Positions 40,375 to 50,064 of a DNA stretch of 64,000 bases are shown in pieces. The stretch covers positions 43,303,123-43,367,122 of the forward strand of contig NC_135172.1 of assembly GCF_041146795.1 (NCBI RefSeq), given 5' to 3'. Position 1 is the stretch's first letter; every line of letters begins with the position of its first letter. This DNA is from Maylandia zebra (lineage: Eukaryota; Chordata; Actinopteri; Cichliformes; Cichlidae). The position numbers were made by a program, and so were the translations under genes. Under the pieces are notes generated by a model. The model searched no databases and had not been told where the DNA came from. It worked only from the letters and a program-made list of their open reading frames with translations.

Positions 40375-40470
40375 TCAGCTCGTTTGCGCTAAACCAGTGC
40401 GTCTCATCCTCCTCAGCACAAATAAAGAAGACGTGGAGTCCAGGTGCTGAAGGGGAGCGATGTGCATGCA
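40375..40470 (-). promoter_or_regulatory. col17a1: Probable untranslated first exon of COL17A1
   Basis: The ATG exon is preceded by a strong acceptor (TGTTGTTGCAG at about 37228-37238), so a non-coding exon must lie upstream. The best candidate seen on the minus strand ends at a GTAAAG donor near 40374. An AT-rich CATAAAC lies about 30 bases upstream of its presumed start. Placement is inference. Confidence 0.35.
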
Positions 40471-40939
40471 TGCGTGTGTCTGGAGAGTTTATGTATTAGC
40501 TTTGTGTGACTCACAGCTTCATCCGACAAGTTCCAACAAAGTCAAACGTGCTTTCATTTCAGCGCCTGACAGCCCCCCGGGGGCGACGGGAATCAAAGTT
40601 TTACACACTCGCATGAATGCAGCGAGAGCCGCTCAACAACATGCTGCACAAATACACTACGAACGCACTGACTTACAGCTGCGATTAAACCTGTTTGTGG
40701 CGAACAGACTGAAAGTTTTTATTTTGGATTAAATAAAACAAAAATTCTTCTCCGTATAAGTGCTCGTGCATGCGTTTACGTGCTCGTGCACGTGCAGCGG
40801 GCCTTACAGCTGCAGTGAAGCCTCCCGACTCTTTTTACTCTCAGTGAAGCAGAGAAACGCAGCTCACAACATGATCTCCACCAGTTCACACCAGGAATTA
40901 TGAGAAACTTTCACGCACTTTTCATTTTTGTGTATATGC

Positions 40940-41400
40940 TTGTAGGCCACTTTATTAGGTACACCTTGCTGGTACCAGGTTGGACCCTCTTTGAAAAGCC
41001 TCTTCAGTCCTTCGTGGCACAAACTCACTGAGTGCTGCAAACATTCCTCTGACACGCTGATCCATGTTGACATGATACCATCACACAGATATACATGATG
41101 TGAAGCTGTCGTTCCACCTCTGTGGACTGTGGAGGCCGTCTGAGCACAGCAAACTCATCGTGAGGTTCCAGAAACCGTCTGAGGTGCTGTGAGATGCGTG
41201 CGCCAGCAGAGGATGCTACATTGTGGCCACGGTCAGGAACAACACTCGAGTAGGTCGTGCTGTTAAAACGATGCTCAGGAGGTGCTGGAGGGCCCAAAGT
41301 GTTCCAGCGAAAGATCCATCCCATGAAACACCACCAACTCATGTTGTTCACACCAGATTCTGACCCGAACGTCTGAATCTCACAGAGGAGATGAAGACTC
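40940..41400. mobile_element. Decayed Tc1/mariner-type element, partial
   Basis: It begins GGCCACTTTATTAGGTACAC, the terminal word of the same family as 25945-26380, and continues through worn transposase sequence (GTGGACTGTGGAGGCCGTCT, GTGGCCACGGTCAGGAACAA). The other end is missing. Confidence 0.65.
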
Positions 41401-43170
41401 CTCCCACCAGGTGGTTTTCAAATCTCTTGTTTCTGTTGTCAGACCCAAAAGCACCGAGTGGCCGGAAACGAAATCATTCACATAAATGACTCCAGACTCG
41501 CTCTCCTCAGACACGAGTCTGAGTCGAAACCAGCAAACGTCCTGCAGTAAGTCTAATCGGCCACTAGATGGAGGAATAAACACCAGACTGGGTAAAATAT
41601 TTTGGACGCCTCCTCCATGAGTTCAGCCTTTTTGACTAAATAAACAACCAGCTGTTCTGTGAACACAAGAAAAACGGGTTTGTGTGTGAAGAGAAAGTGT
41701 GGATGTCCGTGGCTGCGTCACGTTGCTATAAGGTGCTCTGTGTAAAAGCTCTAAATGTTTGCCGTTACCTGTGAGGATCCTCCCCCATTGACTAACAGAA
41801 AACCAGTTTACATTACTGGAAGTACCGGTTTCCCCGTGCAGTGATGCGAGCTGCTCTGCAGGTGTATTATCAGTGAGGGGCTCCTTCTAACTCACCTGCT
41901 TATGGAAAAGTTCCTCTTCTATCACAGGACATTTCCACTTGCTGTGACAGTCCACACTGAGGGGGAATACCTGGGAGTTTATTTCACGATGGAGGGAGAG
42001 TGTGCTGACTCTCTCTGAGTCTGACATGGAAATGCTGATGAACCTTTCAGTCGGCTCCAAACTGCAGCATCCATCAGTGACTTCATTCTAATAAGCAGAT
42101 CACAGGATGCAGCACACAGCAGCCCGAGCTCTCGGCTCACAGCGATGACTTTAACAAAGACACATTTCAAACTTTGTGAACTTCCACCGCTGTAGCGTTT
42201 CAGAGCTGACAGAGATGAAAACAAGGCAGAACAGACGAGCTTTAATATGACAGGAATCAGATGTTTGGAAGGCTTCCTGTCATATTTTGGCTCATCTGCT
42301 GCAATCTTTCGATTTTACTTCTGTTGCTTGAACAAGTCTGAAACTGAATGAAACTGGAGTGAGGAATGAATTCTTCACTGACGGGAATCTTCTGCTATGA
42401 TAAATGCTCGTTAATAAAGTTAAATAAAATCTCAGGTCACTGTTTCTGTCTTAGCTGAGTCAGCTGCTCTTCAAACTAGAAAGGCTGCAGGCTTCTAACA
42501 CCAGCCGTGCTGATGAGGTTAAAGTGTCGTTCCCACAGCTCAGGTATTAAAAATATATGAGTTATTGGCCTCTGTTAACAAATGTGCCGTTCAGGGGAAA
42601 ATGAATCTGTGGCATTTAAACCTCCCAGAGGCTAAATGCTATCAGTCAGGTGTGTGTTATTCCTGGCAGTAGCATGACCTGCGTGGGTGGAAACATGAAT
42701 AATGAAATAACATCTAAATAAAATCAGTGACATAAACAGGAAGCGTCGGATTATTGATTTAATGTGAAGAAGAAGACAAAAAGAAGTTAGTTGGTTTGAC
42801 CCAATCAGCTCTGCATTTCTAGAGTAGCGTTACATAACTCACAAATAATCTTTGCTTATCTTTCACTCGGCCTGAGCCCATGGCAGTGAAACTAAAGGCT
42901 GGCTCAGTCACCTGATCCAGTCCCAACTGTTTTGGAAAGAGAGAAGTTTGAAGCTGAGTCTTAAGTAGAGAGGGGGTCTGTCCCCTGAAGCCAAACTGGG
43001 AGCTGCCTCCCATTCTACTTATAGAAACTCGAGGAAAACACAAGTAATCCAAGTATTCTTTTACTGGAATACCAGAGGATGCACCGAGCAACAGGAGCTT
43101 CAAGTTCACAGTGTGGTGTAGGATAAGGCTGGGAAACCTGACCTCATTACTCTGGTGCTGTGGGGCTGGT

Positions 43171-44484
43171 CTAATCAATGGGGGTGATGATTAGCGGTGC
43201 AGAGTTTCTACCATCATCATTCAGACCGGGACTGAAGAATGGGTGGAGCTTCTGAGTGAAGGAGCAGCCAGTAAAGGAGTAGATCAGAGCTGCAGTATCC
43301 ACGTCATAAAAGGAGACCCGACCCTCGTCATAGTCCACAAACACCCCCACCCTCTCAGGACCAGACCGGAGAGAGAGAGCGACATCAGGGTCAGCCTTAG
43401 CTTTGTACTCGTATCCGTCTCTCAGCCTCACAGTCCAGAAACCGTCCCCAGGACTCAGTGTGATTTGAGCCTTCCTGTTGGTCGACTCTGTGGCCACTCC
43501 CACAGTCCACTCGGTCTTTCCTTTAACCTGAACCTCAAAGTAAAATCTGCCAGAAGAGAAACTCTGCTCTCCTAAAACATTGATGCAGTAAGAAAATCTC
43601 TCTGGGTTGTCTGGAAGCTTCTGCCTCACGTCACTATCGTGAACTTGTTTCCCATCGTCAGACAGGACAAGGTAAGGATTTGCTGTGTCTGGATCAAACG
43701 TCACGTCCACTGCGTAGCTCTGGACCCGCCTCAGCTCGAACCTGGCGAGCATCTTGGGTACTTTCTCCTTCATCTCCTCAGAGAGTGGCTCCTCCAGCTG
43801 AAGCACAGAGAGCAGCTCCACCTCAGTCTTCCTCTTCTTCAGCTCACGGATGTCCTGCTCCATCTTTCTGATGAAGCCTTCAGCCTGCAGCTCTGTTTGT
43901 CTCTGCTTCTCTCTGATGGCCTCCGTGAGCTTGGCCTCACCTTTCTCGACATACTCTTTCAGAGCAGCAAAGACCCGAGCACCATCTGTCATCTCTCTGT
44001 CTGCGTCCTCTTTACCGAGCTCCACTGAGCGTTTGAGCTCCTCAATCTTCAGTCGCATCTCCTCGATCGTCTGCTGGATTTCAGCCTCCATCTTCACCAC
44101 TTTCTCTCCTTTACTCATTTCCTTCAGAGGATGATTGAATTTCACGCAGTCCCAAAGTAATGAAAGGCAGACCATGCAGACCATCGCCATCAGTTTGAAG
44201 CCTTCCCCATGGCGAACCTCCACCCGTCTACCTGGCCGTTGCTCTGAGCGTCTGAAGGCCTCGACCATCTCAGAGATCAGAGTGTTGACCTGCAGCTCGG
44301 GCTTTGGGTAGAGCATCTTCATGCAGACGGGACACTGGAACGGGACGTCAGGATCTGCGTATTTACACATGCAGGCTTTGCAGAAGTTGTGTCCACACGG
44401 CGTGCTGACCGGATCGGTGAACACATCCAGACAGATGAAGCACAGAAGCTGATCTTCAGTCAGCAGATGGGCGGCAGCAGCCAT
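43171..44484 (-). CDS. TRIM-family E3 ubiquitin ligase lacking the B-box (RING, coiled coil, PRY/SPRY)
   Basis: Single open exon of 437 codons, ATG at 44484-44482. Residues 15-54 form a complete C3HC4 RING (Cys15, 18, 30, His32, Cys35, 38, 51, 54) that should recruit E2-ubiquitin. Residues about 120-235 are a coiled coil (KMEAEIQQTIEEMRLKIEEL). Residues about 255-430 are PRY (VTFDPDTANPYLVLSDD) and SPRY (FYFEVQVKGKTEWTVGVA; VGVFVDYDEGRVSFYD; LHPFFSPG). Fish TRIMs of this type are usually about 550 residues and carry a B-box between RING and coil; here that stretch is only a short remnant (VCMVCLSLLWDCVKFNH), apparently an in-frame deletion. Many fish TRIMs act in antiviral immunity; the ligand of this SPRY is unknown. 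The acceptor TTTCCCGTCTCAG lies just upstream of the ATG. Confidence 0.9.
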   Translation of the reverse strand: MAAAAHLLTEDQLLCFICLDVFTDPVSTPCGHNFCKACMCKYADPDVPFQCPVCMKMLYPKPELQVNTLISEMVEAFRRSEQRPGRRVEVRHGEGFKLMAMVCMVCLSLLWDCVKFNHPLKEMSKGEKVVKMEAEIQQTIEEMRLKIEELKRSVELGKEDADREMTDGARVFAALKEYVEKGEAKLTEAIREKQRQTELQAEGFIRKMEQDIRELKKRKTEVELLSVLQLEEPLSEEMKEKVPKMLARFELRRVQSYAVDVTFDPDTANPYLVLSDDGKQVHDSDVRQKLPDNPERFSYCINVLGEQSFSSGRFYFEVQVKGKTEWTVGVATESTNRKAQITLSPGDGFWTVRLRDGYEYKAKADPDVALSLRSGPERVGVFVDYDEGRVSFYDVDTAALIYSFTGCSFTQKLHPFFSPGLNDDGRNSAPLIITPID

Positions 44485-45289
44485 GTTTGGACACTGAGAC
44501 GGGAAAGATGTCAGGAATATTAAAAAGTGTCTAAGATGTTTACACAGCTGTTTGCATGTTTGTGTTTATTTGTGACTGCTGGAAACGTCTTCATGGATCT
44601 GAGTGAACGACCAGTTTACACCTGTTATCAAACCTGTTGAAGCCGACAGGATGTTTCTGCTTAATTTCCTCTGAATGAAAACATTTAGAATAAACTGATT
44701 TAAGACTTACACTAAAAATTATTGCATAAGACTTTTAACAGCTGATTTTTACAAATATTTCTGAAACTTCATCCACACAAAGACTCATATCCAACAACCT
44801 TTCCTCGTTCTGTTGTATTGTTACTTCCCTTTAACTTGTGCTAAATGTGTGTGACAGCAGACTGCCACAGTGTTTGTGTATTATTGAGCTCATGAAGCAG
44901 TTTCAACAAGTCTTGTGAAAGCTAAGCAAACATGACAGAGTGAGCTCAGGGTGAGCGGCTGAAATATGAGCCTTCAAACAGGTTTGCTTTAAGATAAATG
45001 AGTTTACTGAGCTCTACATGATGCAATGAACTAAAATACAAAGTCTGAAATCTGCATGAAATATTCCATCAGGAAAAAATCTGTTTGAGAAGCTAAAAGA
45101 TGCAAAGATCAGCTTTGTTTTCATGAATGCTTAAAGACACGAGCCGTACTCACCACAGACGCTCTGCTGTGTTGATGGGGAACTCTGACAAACTCACACT
45201 AACGTTTGTTTGAAAAGAAAAGAGAAAGCGAAGAGCCCAACAGGTGTTTGAACTGAGCGTGTGTCAGAGTAAAAGTGCTTCTGGATCAC

Positions 45290-45395
45290 TACCTGTAACC
45301 TGTGGAGCTCCGCCTCCTGCAGTGTCAGCTGAGCAGCTCCTGTGATGTGAAAGTTAGTGTCCTGTCCTCCTCCTGCTGGAGACCTCATATCAGAC
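45290..45395 (-). promoter_or_regulatory. Probable 5' UTR exon of the TRIM gene
   Basis: The TRIM ATG exon has an acceptor about 10 bases upstream of the start, so a leader exon is expected. On the minus strand a purine-rich exon near 45300-45390 ends at ACAG followed by GTTACAG or GTAGTG, both usable donors. Placement is inference. Confidence 0.35.
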
Positions 45396-45879
45396 TGTGT
45401 GTTGGTGCCTGGTTATGAGCTGGAAGCTTCAGCCCTCTGAAATTTGTTCCAGCCTCCAGTTTTCTAACAATAAACCACATTACTGCCATCATACATCCAA
45501 CAAACCAGAGAAACAGTGAAGTAGTTACTACCAGATGAACCTCATTCATCAACTTTAGTATTTTATATCCTCCAGCACCATAGATACACAAATACATGTC
45601 ATGAGCTTGTTAGCATCAGTAAGAAAGACGAGCCCAAACTCTGACACGGACAAACAGCTGCATGAACACATGCTAAAGCTACTTGGACATGGAGTCACTG
45701 TATTTCACTGTGGTGGAGAGGCTTGTGTGGCTAATAAGCAACGTTGTGTTTTATTTTGAAGCAGAAAAGTGAGAAAAATATTTAATCATGTAATCAATGC
45801 AGATGAAGCTAGTTGTTACCATGAAAAGTGTGAGATTTATAAGAAGGGAACAATTTAAGCAGGTTTTGTTGTGGATTTT

Positions 45880-46452
45880 TTGATGACCTGGAAGCTCCTG
45901 ACCCTGCATGGAGGGTTTCACCCCAAGTCCAGCATCTTGAGGCTGTACGCTAAGTGGAAGGAAGGAGGCCGGGGACTGGTGAGTGTCAGCACCACAGTCC
46001 AGGATGAGACAACGAACATCCACGAATGCATCAGTAAGATGGCCACGACCGTCCGTGTGCTCAGTGAATACCTCAGGCAGCATAAGTCCAAGAAAGAGGA
46101 GGAAGAAGAGGCACCAACATGGCAGGACAGGCCCCTGTGAGGTATTTACCACCAGCAGATAGGAGGAGGAGGTGGCTGATACCCAGAAATCGTGATCGAT
46201 GTAGCGGTTCTGAATGACAGCAATATCAGAAAGAAGGAACACGAGAAGCTGGAGAAATACCAAGGGATCAGAGAAGAGCTGGAGAAGATGTAGAGGGTGA
46301 AGGTAACAGTGGTCCCCGTGGTAATCGGAGCACTAGGTGCGGTGACTCCCAAACTAGGCGAGTGGCTCCAGCAGATCCCGGGAATAACATCGGAGATCTC
46401 TGTCCAGAAGAGCGCAGTCCTGGGAACAGCAATCAAATGGTTTGTGACATGA
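45880..46452 (+). mobile_element. Non-LTR retrotransposon (LINE) ORF2 C-terminal fragment
   Basis: The first frame reads LTLHGGFHPKSSILRLY and RGLVSVSTTVQDETTNIHE, words from the C-terminal part of fish LINE polyproteins. After a deletion and a stop, VVPVVIGALGAVTPKLGEWL, IPGITSEISVQKSAVLGTA follow. The reverse transcriptase core is absent and at least one internal stop is present, so it is dead. Confidence 0.72.
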
Positions 46453-46963
46453 CCCATAAACTTTGGTCAAGTATTATTCACATGTATATCATAGGTTTAT
46501 GCCACCTGGTGATGTACACTGTTTGTAGTGAGATTTAATAAGTAGGACCGATGTGTAACTTTAATCGTGTTATGGCCGACTGCGACTAGAGTTGCCAACC
46601 GTCCCTTGAAAAACGGAATCGTCCCGTATTTAGAAACAAAAGCACACGTCCCGTATTGAGCTAATAAGGGACGCACTTTGTCCCGTAATACAGTGAGAAT
46701 CAAAAGTAGTCTATAAATGTTCATGGAATTAACGCTTTGTTTGAAATCATAATTCCCAGCCCCTCTCCTGCTTTGTGACCAATGAGCTGACAGCACACTT
46801 ATGACGAGTATGACAATTCAGATTACCGCTCATCTCATTGGTCGAGGAAAGGTCGCTTACGGAGAAAATACCGGAAGACAACAGATGACCACAACAAGAA
46901 GCATGGCCAACAGGGAAACAAACGCCGACACTGCGGTGCAAGTCTCGGACGACAGTACACCTA

Positions 46964-47635
46964 AAGCTGGGCAGACACTGTGCGATTTTTTCAGTCACGT
47001 TATTCAGCTCCTGCTCAAACTGCACGATTGACTCGCAGGGGTTAGAAGTTCATAGGTCACGATGCAGGTCTCACACTATACCGCCCGATGCTCTGATGCG
47101 ACCTGAGAGCTCACACTGTGCCTCCATAACATGAAGGTTATAACAGAAAAACTGTCGCTCGCTCTCTCTGTCTTTCACTCACACAGACACACCACCACCA
47201 TCAACTTTGCTAAATTGCTAATGAAAAACATGATCAGCTGTGAATGAGCAGCAGTGTCGATCCAACTATTTTCACGGTTGTTGTGGTCGTGATAATTTTG
47301 TGATGCCACATCGAAAAGGCTCGGATGAGCTTTCCAAAGTTCTACAAGTTGTGCCTCCATGGCTTGTGTCCAGATCACACGCTGCACAGCCGTGCTGCTC
47401 CGTCTTTTTCACCGACGTTTACGTGTTTGCGCGTGAGCAGTGTGAGCGGCTGCGGTGACACCCTCACGAGCGATTGATGATCGGGAGCTGCTCGAGGTGT
47501 TAATCGCTTCTCGTTACCCCACGTATACTACACGATGCACGATGAAGGCCAAAATCGGGCCGATCACCAAATCGGTCGCACGACTCAAAAATCGGCTCAA
47601 AATGGGCCAAAAATCGCACAGTGCGAGCCCAGCAT
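46964..47635. mobile_element. Nested MITE with CTGGGC...CACTGTGCGATTTTT inverted ends, TA-flanked
   Basis: Left end GCTGGGCAGACACTGTGCGA and right end (read inward) GCTGGGCTCGCACTGTGCGA are clear inverted repeats. TA abuts both sides (46962-46963 and 47636-47637). Nothing inside is recognisably coding. The superfamily is uncertain; TA flanks suggest Tc1/mariner-type integration. Confidence 0.72.
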
Positions 47636-47873
47636 TAGAGCAGCAATGTTTGTTTCCCTCAGAGAAAGAAAAATAGGCTGCAAAAGTACTGGGAGGAAGG
47701 GGAAAAGGAAAACACCTGGCTGGGAAAGTGCACGATAACACCTATAACGCGCACTGCACTGCACGGCTTTGGAGTTGACGTCACGCCGCAATGCATTGTG
47801 GGAGCGCAGCTCCATTTTCGGGGTCTACGAGTCAAAACAAAGACACTGTGTTGGAACAACGACGACAAGAAAC

Positions 47874-48191
47874 ATGCTTAAAAGCAGCTCAAAAGAAAAC
47901 GGACGGTATAGAGACCGATTGCGTCCAGAGGCGAAGCAGCGGTACTTGGAAAAAATAGAGTGCATCGCAAATCTGGACCCATATGAAATACGGCAGTGGA
48001 GTAAAGACCCAGAGGACTTGCCGCCACTGTCCTACCCTGATATCTTCACGTATCTTGTTTGTGGAGTAAGCGCTTACACAGCGAACCAGTTTCGTAATTA
48101 CAAGTCACTGGAGGCGCACATCCAATTTACAAATGGCTGGGTGCAAGATTTGGCTATTTTCAAGCCCCCAAACTCTGAGTACGTGGTCAAA
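47874..48191 (+). pseudogene. First exon of a SWIM/YqaJ-type transposon protein
   Basis: ATG at 47874; 106 codons ending exactly at an A/GTAAGT donor (phase 0). It contains KQRYLEKIECIANLDPYEI, PPLSYPDIFTYLVCG and YKSLEAHIQFTNGWVQDL. This is the N-terminal block that, in related fish and invertebrate proteins as remembered, precedes a SWIM zinc finger and a YqaJ-like nuclease domain; neither is present here. No stop interrupts the exon. Confidence 0.62.
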
Positions 48192-48517
48192 GTAAGTCAG
48201 CTGGAGTGCATCGAGTGAAATAGCCATTTTCCACCCCCCACCATAATTAATGTTACACATTTATCATTGAACTGCTAAAATATCGTTATCATATTATATG
48301 CCCGTAATTGTAAAGTACATGCAAGTTAACACATTGATAATCGGGTAAATTATTAACGCCAATTTGTGTCCTTCCTGTCTCATTTCATTTATTGTCTTTA
48401 CATCAACCAATCAAGTCACTCCATTCGATGTTTGATCGCAATTTCTACAACTTCCGAGACCACCAACGATGATATTATTCAGCTATAAAGTGTGATGTGA
48501 ACATATTTAGAACTTAC

Positions 48518-48752
48518 CGGAATGAAAATGTCTTGAGCACACCAGCTGATATCTGGAGACGTAACAGAACTTGATATCAGCTCGTCTCACGGCTGCTATC
48601 CAGGCTAGACGCCTTCGTTTGGTAATATCCGATACATGAGCTCCTTCATGTTGCTTCCAGGTTGGGAAAGCATAAAAAGACAATCCAAACTTATTCCCGT
48701 GCCGGTCGTAAGATCGAACATTGCAGCCGACAACACAGCAAGTACGAACCAT
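48518..48752 (-). pseudogene. THAP-domain first exon (transposase N-terminus)
   Basis: ATG at 48752-48750 opens MVRTCCVVGC, then FYAFPTW, RRRLAWIAAVRR and LVCSRHFHSG. Spacing of C-x4-C and C-x2-H and the central Trp fit the C2CH THAP zinc finger, a sequence-specific DNA-binding fold found in P-element and other transposases. The exon ends CCG/GTAAGT; the rest of the protein, including any nuclease domain, is absent. Confidence 0.78.
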
Positions 48753-49719
48753 AGCTATGCTTTCGCTCCTTACTTAGACCCCCAAAATGGCGGATGGGGC
48801 CAAAATCCTTTCCACGCCCACCCCCGTGACATCACGCTCCAAAGCCCTATAGGCATGCTTCTAATGGTGGGCACATGAAGAACATGAGGGGCGTGACAGC
48901 TCGGGGAACCCTTAACCACTTTCTTGTCCACCAGGCCACAGCAGAAGCAGATATGGTATGTAAACACTGGTTTGTTATTTTAAACCCTCTGGTTAAGGTT
49001 AATATGGGCATGTGCAGTGAATATCAGCGCTATGTGGCCAGAAGTGTGATAATATAATTTATTTTGTGTAATAAACGACTGCAAGGATAGATGATTACAA
49101 CAAATAGATGACTAATACACACAAAAAAAGAGCTAGAAAATTCACCACACTGGGAAGGGTGAAGACAACTGGGTCGCCCAGCCCTGGCCACGAGGTGTCC
49201 CTTATTTATTTTTCAGGGAATTGGCAACCCTACCTGTGACAAAGCAAAGCTGGCCCACCTGAAGATGGCGCCTGGCCCGACCCCTGACCTGCATGTGTTG
49301 TTTTTGTCTGGATGACAAGGAGGGGAAGTTACCCATCAGCTGCAGGAGTTATGGAGGGTCAGAGGTGACATCGGGGCTCTACACCCGGGCTTTGCTCAGC
49401 TTGCTTTGCTGTGTGTTGTAATGTTTCAGTGCTCATGTGATTCTGTTTCAATAACTCTGCTGTTTCCAGAGGATCCTTTTGAGTGATTTGATTGTAATTG
49501 GCTGGATCTCCACACCGCTGGCTGGAGGAGGTTATCATGTTGGCTTTAAAATCTGGGAGCCGACAGTTTGTATGACAGAGTTTCTGTGGAGTGACCCGTG
49601 AATAGAAAACCTGCAGCATCTTTACCTCAAACTTCATATTCAATCATAGAAACAGAAAATACAACATCGAGCTTTGAAAGAAGGACAGACCAGATCCAAG
49701 CTGTGACATGTTTTGATGC

Positions 49720-49730
49720 AGTTTATTAAG
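49720..49730 (-). terminator. Polyadenylation signal of deaminase copy A
   Basis: TTTATT on the plus strand (AATAAA on the minus strand) about 340 bases after the stop codon. The same signal exists in copy B near 59045. Confidence 0.5.
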
Positions 49731-50064
49731 CTTTAATTAGAGACAGTATCAGAGGCTATAAATGGATTACACTCGCTCCACACACACTGTTTGTGTTTCA
49801 GTTCACACAATCAGAGGCGCCGACAGTATCGTGGACCAGAATGACCAGAGTGCACGATGCAGCTGTGATTTCAGGAGCACATGTTAATCTTGCTGTGACG
49901 AACACACACATTTAAAAGTTAGACATGGATGCAGGAAAACGATGCAAAGCACGGGTTACATTTTCTGTTTTTCTTTTTCCCTCTTCTGGTTAATTCTGAT
50001 GATTTTCTCTCATCACTCCTCTCTGCATGTTACCCTTCTGCTTCTTCTTCTTCTTGCTCTTATT

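Larger units (their letters stand above)
37219..43170. other. Intergenic region between COL17A1 and the TRIM gene
   Basis: No protein family is recognised here beyond the possible COL17A1 leader exon. Contents seen: a dispersed repeat at about 38150-38440 (starts CCTCCTAAGACCCGAACTCT), an inverted-repeat unit at 38545-38665, an 11-bp tandem repeat at 40041-40097 and a Tc1-like relic at 40940-41400. Confidence 0.5.
47740..48865. mobile_element. Internally deleted two-gene DNA transposon (SWIM-family gene and THAP gene converging)
   Basis: Inverted ends of about 70 bases: the left reads GGCTTTGGAGTTGACGTCAC and later CCATTTTCGGGGTCTA; the right, read inward, GGGCTTTGGAGCGTGATGTCAC (in part) and CCATTTTGGGGGTCTA. 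Each end leads into the first coding exon of a gene with a good splice donor, and the two genes point at each other. The missing middle must have held the rest of both. THAP-transposase plus YqaJ-nuclease pairs are, as remembered, the coding set of ISL2EU elements; that assignment is inference. Confidence 0.65.
46587..49232 (+). mobile_element. hAT transposon (TAGRGTTGCCAA ends) carrying two nested elements
   Basis: The left end TAGAGTTGCCAACC and the right end, read inward, TAGGGTTGCCAATT are inverted repeats. Adjoining 8-mers ACTGCGAC (46579-46586) and CCTGTGAC (49233-49240) match at 6 of 8, a worn hAT target duplication. Its own coding remnants are a start MANRETNADTAVQVSDDSTP (46903 onward) and a downstream piece GTLNHFLVHQATAEADM (48900-48960). 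A 0.67-kb MITE and a 1.1-kb two-gene relic interrupt it. No catalytic domain is left. Confidence 0.75.
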
